Shown: positions 15,441 to 19,709 of the stretch, in pieces
How the letters are laid out: each line of letters starts with the position of its first letter
Position numbering within the stretch: the first letter of the stretch is position 1
Origin: CAZNDN01 sp964571815
GTDB lineage: Bacteria > Fibrobacterota > Chitinivibrionia > Chitinivibrionales > WJKA01
Direction of reading: 5' to 3'
NCBI GenBank assembly: GCA_964571815.1
Contig: CAZNDN010000073.1
Location: forward strand, 1-19,709
DNA: 19,709 nucleotides
Position numbers and translations under genes: made by a program
Notes under the pieces: model-generated
Told to the model about the DNA's origin: nothing
The model's database searches: none
Seen by the model: only the letters and a program-made list of their open reading frames with translations

Positions 15441-17867
15441 ATGGAATACTATCGATTCGACGATGAGCAACGGGGCGTGGTGTTCTTACGCCACGACATG
15501 CCCACGCCCTGGACCAACTATCTCTCCAACGGCTCGCTTCATGCTTTCATCTCTCAAGCCGGCGGAGGACTCTGCTGGTGGAAAAGCCCGTCGATATTTC
15601 GCCTGACACGTTATCGCATGTACAACCTGCCGATCGATTCCCCGGGTTTCTACGTCTACCTGCGGGGCGAGGATGGAACCGTGTGGTCGCCGACTTTCAG
15701 GCCGTGCGAGACCGAGCTTGATTCCTGGGAGGGCCGTCACCGGCCCGGTATCACGTCTTTCGCGGCCCGCAAGAACGGTATCGGGGCGGAGATTTCCTAT
15801 TTCATTGGTCCCGGCGACGATGTTCTGATCTGGGATCTGGCCCTCACCGGCGATGCATCGGCGGCGCGCACGGTCGATGTATTTGCCTACGTGGAGCTGT
15901 CGCTGCATGAGTGGCTCCGCGAAGTCACCTACGGCTGCTACAACAAGCATCAACTGAAATGCCGGTACGATGAAGAGGCCGCAGCCATGCTTTACCTGTA
16001 CCATGCGGACGGTTTGCCCCGGCACGACGATGCGCCGCTGGTGTATCTGGCGTCGGATCGACCGCCTGAGAGCTATGACGGGGACCGTGACGCCTTTGTG
16101 GGCGCCTATCGATATGAAAGAAATCCGCTTGCGGTGCAGCGCGGCGCCTGCTTCAACAGCCGCCTCGAAGGAGGCGAACCCTGCGCCGCCGTTCATGTGA
16201 AAGTCAACCTGGAGCCCGGTCGGACCGTCCGGGTTCCTTTTTTCCTCGGCGTTGCCCCCGGTGCGCTTGTCAATTACGACGGTGCGCGGGCAACCATGGG
16301 CCGGACCCTGCGGGCGCTTCGGGCGTCCGGCGCCGTGCAGGAGCGAAGGGAGCGCCTGGAGCACTGGTGGGACGATCACCTGAGCGCATTTTCCTGCTCG
16401 ATCCCCGACCCGGACTCAGCCCGTCAGATTCGGATCTGGACACCGGTGCAGTCGGTCCATACGGGACGCTATTCGCGCTCCATCAGTTTCTATGCATCGG
16501 GTGTGCGTCCCACCGGCTTCCGCGATACCTGTCAGGACATGCTCGCACTGGTCTACCGCAAGCCCGGCCTGGCCCGGTCGGTGCTGCTGAAACAACTGGG
16601 GTATCAGTTCGCCGACGGGCATGCGGTGCACGGATACCACACGGAGGAGCCCTTTCCGCCTTCGGCGGGGAACGTGCACAGCGACGACCACCTGTGGCTG
16701 CCCATGCTTGCGCACGCGCTGGTGTGCGAAAGCGGGGACCGTGCGCTGCTCTCCGAAGAAGTCCCGTACCTTGCCGGCGACACGCGGGGCGCAGAGGGTT
16801 CCGCAACGGTCTGGGAGCACCTGCTTACGGCAATGGAGTTTACCGATACGCACCTGGGCCGGCACGGTCTGCCGCTGACCCTGAAAAGCGACTGGAACGA
16901 TATTATCGGTAAGTTCGCGCGAAAGGGCAGGGGGGAATCCGTTTTTGCCGGACAGCAGTATGCGTATGTGCTGCGCCTGATGAAAGAGCTGGCGGGCGTT
17001 GTGGGAGACCGCGGCGCAATGGAGCGTCTTCAGGGGTTTCTTGATCGGCAGCTCGAGGCTCTGGCCGCGTGCGCGTGGGACGGCTCCTGGTGGCGGCGAG
17101 GGTTTGACGATGACGGCGCGGCGGTGGGCTCCGGCGAGGCATCGTGGGGAAAACTCTTTCTCAACCCGCAGAGCTGGGCCGTTCTGGCGGGCTGCGGAAC
17201 GCCCGACCAGCGGGTGGGCGGCATGGACCAGGTCGCGGCACAACTGGACACCGGTATGGGGCTTCAGATTCTCGCGCCCAGTTTCAAGACCTACCCGGAT
17301 CTTACCGATCCATTCAGCGGATACAACGAGGGATGCGGTGAAAACGGGGCGATCTTCTGCCACGCCAACACCTGGGCGATTATTGCCGAGGCCCTTCTGG
17401 GCAGGGGAGCGCGCGCGTGGAAATACTACCGGCAACTCGTTCCCCACGTCGCACTTCAGCACGTGGGGATCGAGCGGTATCGGGCCGAGCCATACGCGTA
17501 TGTCAGCAATATTCTCGGCCCCGACAACATCCGATTCGGCTTCGCCAACGTGTCGCAGGTGACCGGTACCGCTGCCTGGATGGATGTAGCGGCCACCCAG
17601 TACCTGATCGGTATTCGCGCCGAACTCGCCGGTCTCCGTATCGATCCGTGTATTCCGCCCGATTGGAAGGGGTTCGAAGCCGAGCGTCGCTATCGAGGGA
17701 CGCGACTGAAGATTCGGATCGCCAATCCCGAGGGCGTCGAGAAAGGGGTCCGATCGATCGAGGTTGACGGTCGGAGCCTTGAGATTTCCGATGCTCCCGT
17801 GGTTTCTCCCGATGTGCTTGAAGACAGGGATGAAGTCGCGGTGGTGGTTACAATGGGCACGGGGTGA
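15441..17867 (+). CDS. Glycoside hydrolase family 94 phosphorylase (cellobiose/chitobiose phosphorylase type)
   Basis: Cytoplasmic, Pi-dependent inverting phosphorylase that splits a beta-linked disaccharide into sugar 1-phosphate and free sugar, saving one ATP. The 808 residues match the family (about 800-820). An N-terminal beta-sandwich (about 1-280) is joined by a helical linker to an (alpha/alpha)6 barrel. Conserved stretches are GFRDTCQDMLALVYRKPG, GNVHSDDHLWLPM, LKSDWNDIIGKF with general-acid Asp484, ENGAIFCHANTWAIIAEALLGRG, then EPYAYV and TGTAAWMDVAATQYLIGIR. There is no signal peptide. AAAGGA lies about ten bases before the ATG. I cannot tell from sequence alone whether the sugar is cellobiose, diacetylchitobiose, laminaribiose or another; the NagZ-type GH3 gene 56 bp downstream leans toward an N-acetylglucosamine sugar. 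Confidence 0.93.
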   Translation: MEYYRFDDEQRGVVFLRHDMPTPWTNYLSNGSLHAFISQAGGGLCWWKSPSIFRLTRYRMYNLPIDSPGFYVYLRGEDGTVWSPTFRPCETELDSWEGRHRPGITSFAARKNGIGAEISYFIGPGDDVLIWDLALTGDASAARTVDVFAYVELSLHEWLREVTYGCYNKHQLKCRYDEEAAAMLYLYHADGLPRHDDAPLVYLASDRPPESYDGDRDAFVGAYRYERNPLAVQRGACFNSRLEGGEPCAAVHVKVNLEPGRTVRVPFFLGVAPGALVNYDGARATMGRTLRALRASGAVQERRERLEHWWDDHLSAFSCSIPDPDSARQIRIWTPVQSVHTGRYSRSISFYASGVRPTGFRDTCQDMLALVYRKPGLARSVLLKQLGYQFADGHAVHGYHTEEPFPPSAGNVHSDDHLWLPMLAHALVCESGDRALLSEEVPYLAGDTRGAEGSATVWEHLLTAMEFTDTHLGRHGLPLTLKSDWNDIIGKFARKGRGESVFAGQQYAYVLRLMKELAGVVGDRGAMERLQGFLDRQLEALAACAWDGSWWRRGFDDDGAAVGSGEASWGKLFLNPQSWAVLAGCGTPDQRVGGMDQVAAQLDTGMGLQILAPSFKTYPDLTDPFSGYNEGCGENGAIFCHANTWAIIAEALLGRGARAWKYYRQLVPHVALQHVGIERYRAEPYAYVSNILGPDNIRFGFANVSQVTGTAAWMDVAATQYLIGIRAELAGLRIDPCIPPDWKGFEAERRYRGTRLKIRIANPEGVEKGVRSIEVDGRSLEISDAPVVSPDVLEDRDEVAVVVTMGTG

Positions 17868-17874
17868 TCGGCTG

Positions 17875-17896
17875 AAATGCCCGATGTGGGCTTTTT
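17875..17896 (+). terminator. Weak hairpin with T-tract between GH94 and GH3 genes
   Basis: GCCC (17879-17882) and GGGC (17888-17891) pair around GATGT and are followed by five T. Flanking AAA/TTT can extend the stem across one T-T mismatch. The short stem in the 56-bp intergenic space suggests at most partial termination, which would lower GH3 expression relative to GH94. Confidence 0.3.
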
Positions 17897-17923
17897 CACA
17901 CGTTTTGCGGGGAGAGAGGCACT

Positions 17924-19573
17924 ATGCCGAGAAAGCTGAATCGTTCGGAGCGTGCATGGGTTGAAAAGAGGCTCAATGCCATGACTCTGGAGCAGAAGAT
18001 CGGCCAGTGCATGTGCACGTGGTACGGTCCAGATTTCAAGAAGCGGCGGAGGGAAATACTGTCCCGGATAGAGCCCGGCACGATATTTATCTCCGACTGG
18101 GAGAAGGAGGGAATCGGCAAGGCGACCGGACAGCTTCGCTCGGACATGGACACGCCGCCGCTGATTGCCATGGACATGGAGGCCGGGGTGCCGGGCGGTG
18201 TCCGGTTTCCGGCGGCCATGGGCTGTGCGGCCGGGAGCGCGCCCGGTCTGATGCGGCGGCGCGGGGCGGTTACGGCTCAGGAGGCGCGAGCGCTGGGCGT
18301 ACACTGGTCCTTTGCCCCGTGTGTGGACATACCGGTGAATCCGCAAAACCTCGAGGTCAACGATCGCGCCTGGGGCCGGGATGCGGAGACGGTTGCCGCC
18401 TACACTATTCCGCTGATCAAGGGCATGCAGCGCAACGGGCGCCTGGCGGCTACGGCGAAGCACTTCCCCGGGGCCGGTGTCGACGATCGCGATCAGCATA
18501 TCTGCACCGCGGTTAACAGCCTCGGCATGAAACGGTGGCGGGAAACGTTTGGACAGGTGTGGAAAGCGGTAATTGACGCCGGCGTCTATTCGATCATGGC
18601 CGGCCACATTTCCCTTCCCGCTTTCAACGGTCTTTCCCGACGCCCCTGGGAAGCTCTTCCGGCAACACTCGATCGCCGGCTCATGATCGACCTGCTGCGC
18701 GAAGAACTCGGGTTCGCGGGCGTGATTGTCTCCGATGCGTTCAGTATGTGCGGGTTTGCCTCCCGCGTGCGCAAGGGGGATGAAGAAGGAAGCTATCTTG
18801 CCGCCGGAGGAGATTCGTGTCTCAACGACGATCCGGTGGCGGGGCTTGCGAGCTGCATGAAATGGCTGCGGGAGAAGAAGCTTACCGAAAATCGGATCGA
18901 GGATGCGGCACGGCGCGTACTTGAGCTGAAGGCGAGACTCCGCATAGTTCAAGAGCCCGCCTGCCCCCCGCCTTCAAAGGAAGAGCGCGACTCCGCCGTT
19001 GCGCTCGGACGGAAACTGGCCGAAAACGCGGTGACCATCCAGCGCAACGACGGCACCCTGCCCCTTGTGCTTCCGCGCGGCGCCCGGATTCTCACGGTTA
19101 CGCTCTGCAAAACCGATCCCCGTGAAGAGCACCGTGATTCGAAGCTGGGGGTGATCGATGCGGAGCTGCGGCGACGCGGTTTTTCGGTCGACAACGTTAC
19201 CACTCCCGAGGCATCCGTCCTGCACAAAGCCTCGCGCGAATACGATGCCGTCCTAATCAATATCACCGTCGGTATGCACTCCACCCTCGGCTCGATTCGA
19301 ATCATCGACCGCATGGTGGCGTCTTTGTGGGGAGCGTTCTGGACCGGCGGGACCGCACAGGTCGTATTCACTTCGCTTGCTTCACCGTATCATCTCTACG
19401 AGTACCCCCACTGGCCGAATATGGTTCTCACGCACGGCAGGAGCGACGATGCACAGCGGGCGGTGGTGAAAGTATGGCTCGGTGAGACGGCCGCACGCGG
19501 GAAATGGCGTTTTGACATGCCGGGGAAGGTGGAATGCGGATTGCGGAATGCGGATTGCGGATTGGTAGTATGA
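17924..19573 (+). CDS. Glycoside hydrolase family 3, NagZ-type beta-N-acetylglucosaminidase
   Basis: Probably cytoplasmic, since no signal peptide is visible. Residues about 10-345 form the GH3 barrel: VNDRAWGRD (about 145-153), KHFPGAG (179-185), then the His-Asp dyad segment DDRDQH (Asp190, His192) at the same spacing as KHFPGxGxxxxDSH of NagZ, and nucleophile motif GVIVSDAFSM (Asp271). Residues about 355-535 form the second GH3 alpha/beta domain, ending with a typical SPYHLYEYP and LGE segment. NagZ-type GH3 enzymes remove terminal beta-GlcNAc; one studied member, Cellulomonas fimi Nag3, acts as a phosphorylase because of its His acid/base, so this one could too. The ATG has GAGAGAGG just upstream. 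The last residues (ECGLRNADCGL) are translated from a 14-bp tandem repeat, so the natural C-terminus may have been replaced. Confidence 0.9.
   Translation: MPRKLNRSERAWVEKRLNAMTLEQKIGQCMCTWYGPDFKKRRREILSRIEPGTIFISDWEKEGIGKATGQLRSDMDTPPLIAMDMEAGVPGGVRFPAAMGCAAGSAPGLMRRRGAVTAQEARALGVHWSFAPCVDIPVNPQNLEVNDRAWGRDAETVAAYTIPLIKGMQRNGRLAATAKHFPGAGVDDRDQHICTAVNSLGMKRWRETFGQVWKAVIDAGVYSIMAGHISLPAFNGLSRRPWEALPATLDRRLMIDLLREELGFAGVIVSDAFSMCGFASRVRKGDEEGSYLAAGGDSCLNDDPVAGLASCMKWLREKKLTENRIEDAARRVLELKARLRIVQEPACPPPSKEERDSAVALGRKLAENAVTIQRNDGTLPLVLPRGARILTVTLCKTDPREEHRDSKLGVIDAELRRRGFSVDNVTTPEASVLHKASREYDAVLINITVGMHSTLGSIRIIDRMVASLWGAFWTGGTAQVVFTSLASPYHLYEYPHWPNMVLTHGRSDDAQRAVVKVWLGETAARGKWRFDMPGKVECGLRNADCGLVV
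19531..19565. repeat. Tandem GGAATGCGGATTGC repeat overlapping the GH3 stop region
   Basis: Two exact copies of the 14-mer (19531-19544 and 19545-19558), then GGATTGG. The unit is itself two near-identical 7-mers (GGAATGC, GGATTGC). Its first 13 bases recur at 42-54. It is read as the last residues of the GH3 protein. Confidence 0.85.
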
Positions 19574-19658
19574 ACATTTGAGGAATTCGTGGGTCAAGGG
19601 GGAACTCAGGTATACCTCGATTCCATCAAATATCCTTCCTGAACTGCGTTGGTTACTT
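19574..19658. other. Right-edge intergenic stretch
   Basis: No gene, ribosome-binding site or strong terminator is seen. It separates the GH3 stop codon from the third hairpin repeat copy. Confidence 0.5.
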
Positions 19659-19691
19659 CACCTCGGGTGGCACTGTCATCCGTGACAGTGC
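19659..19691. repeat. Hairpin repeat, copy 3 (diverged)
   Basis: Arms CACTGTC (19671-19677) and GACAGTG (19684-19690) around loop ATCCGT. The leader CACCTCGGGTGG matches copies 1 and 2 at 10 of 12 positions. Relative to those copies, the fourth base of the left arm changed from G to T and its partner from C to A, so pairing is kept. This supports selection on the hairpin and not on primary sequence alone. Confidence 0.75.
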
Positions 19692-19709
19692 TTGATTCAC
19701 TACTGAAAA

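Overview
The window is GC-rich, densely coded DNA from a Gram-negative (diderm) bacterium. It carries several outer-membrane beta-barrel candidates, several lipoproteins, a patatin/POTRA/barrel autotransporter-like protein and a secreted esterase with a terminal domain resembling type IX sorting domains. This mix fits the wider Fibrobacterota/Chlorobiota/Bacteroidota neighbourhood or related uncultured phyla (Latescibacterota, KSB1 and similar), but no rRNA or other marker here fixes the lineage. Three runs of exactly 100 N (252-351, 12544-12643, 14258-14357) look like scaffold placeholders of unknown true length, so the source is probably a draft or metagenome assembly.

Left edge (1-553): no credible gene. 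It holds a roughly 146-bp tandem repeat broken by a gap, with two copies of a short hairpin repeat whose diverged relative lies at the right edge. 554-4701 (minus strand): a compact run made of a HAMP/HisKA sensor protein without an ATPase domain, a small TPR-like lipoprotein or exported protein, proB and proA. The last two make the proline precursor glutamate-5-semialdehyde. Upstream on the same strand (4879-7455) is a patatin phospholipase fused to POTRA domains and a beta-barrel.

7539-9999 (plus strand, divergent from the patatin gene): two overlapping genes. One is an outer-membrane barrel-like protein with a helix-hairpin-helix-like N-terminal segment; the other is a stand-alone exported metallo-beta-lactamase-fold protein like the C-terminal domain of the DNA-uptake protein ComEC. 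10171-12420 (plus): a secreted multidomain alpha/beta-hydrolase (esterase, FN3, Ig-like, PA14-like and C-terminal sorting-like domains). A perfect hairpin at 12485-12511 is placed to terminate transcription from both sides.

12644-14790 (minus strand): an unrecognised three-gene cluster of a lipoprotein (interrupted by a gap), a beta-barrel protein with a Cys/Gly-rich N-terminal segment, and a second lipoprotein cut by a gap. This is the least explained part of the window. A 650-bp non-coding region (14791-15440) separates it from the divergent pair on the plus strand: a GH94 disaccharide phosphorylase and a NagZ-type GH3 glycosidase, both apparently cytoplasmic and probably co-transcribed. 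The GH3 gene ends inside a 14-bp repeat that also occurs at the left edge of the window.
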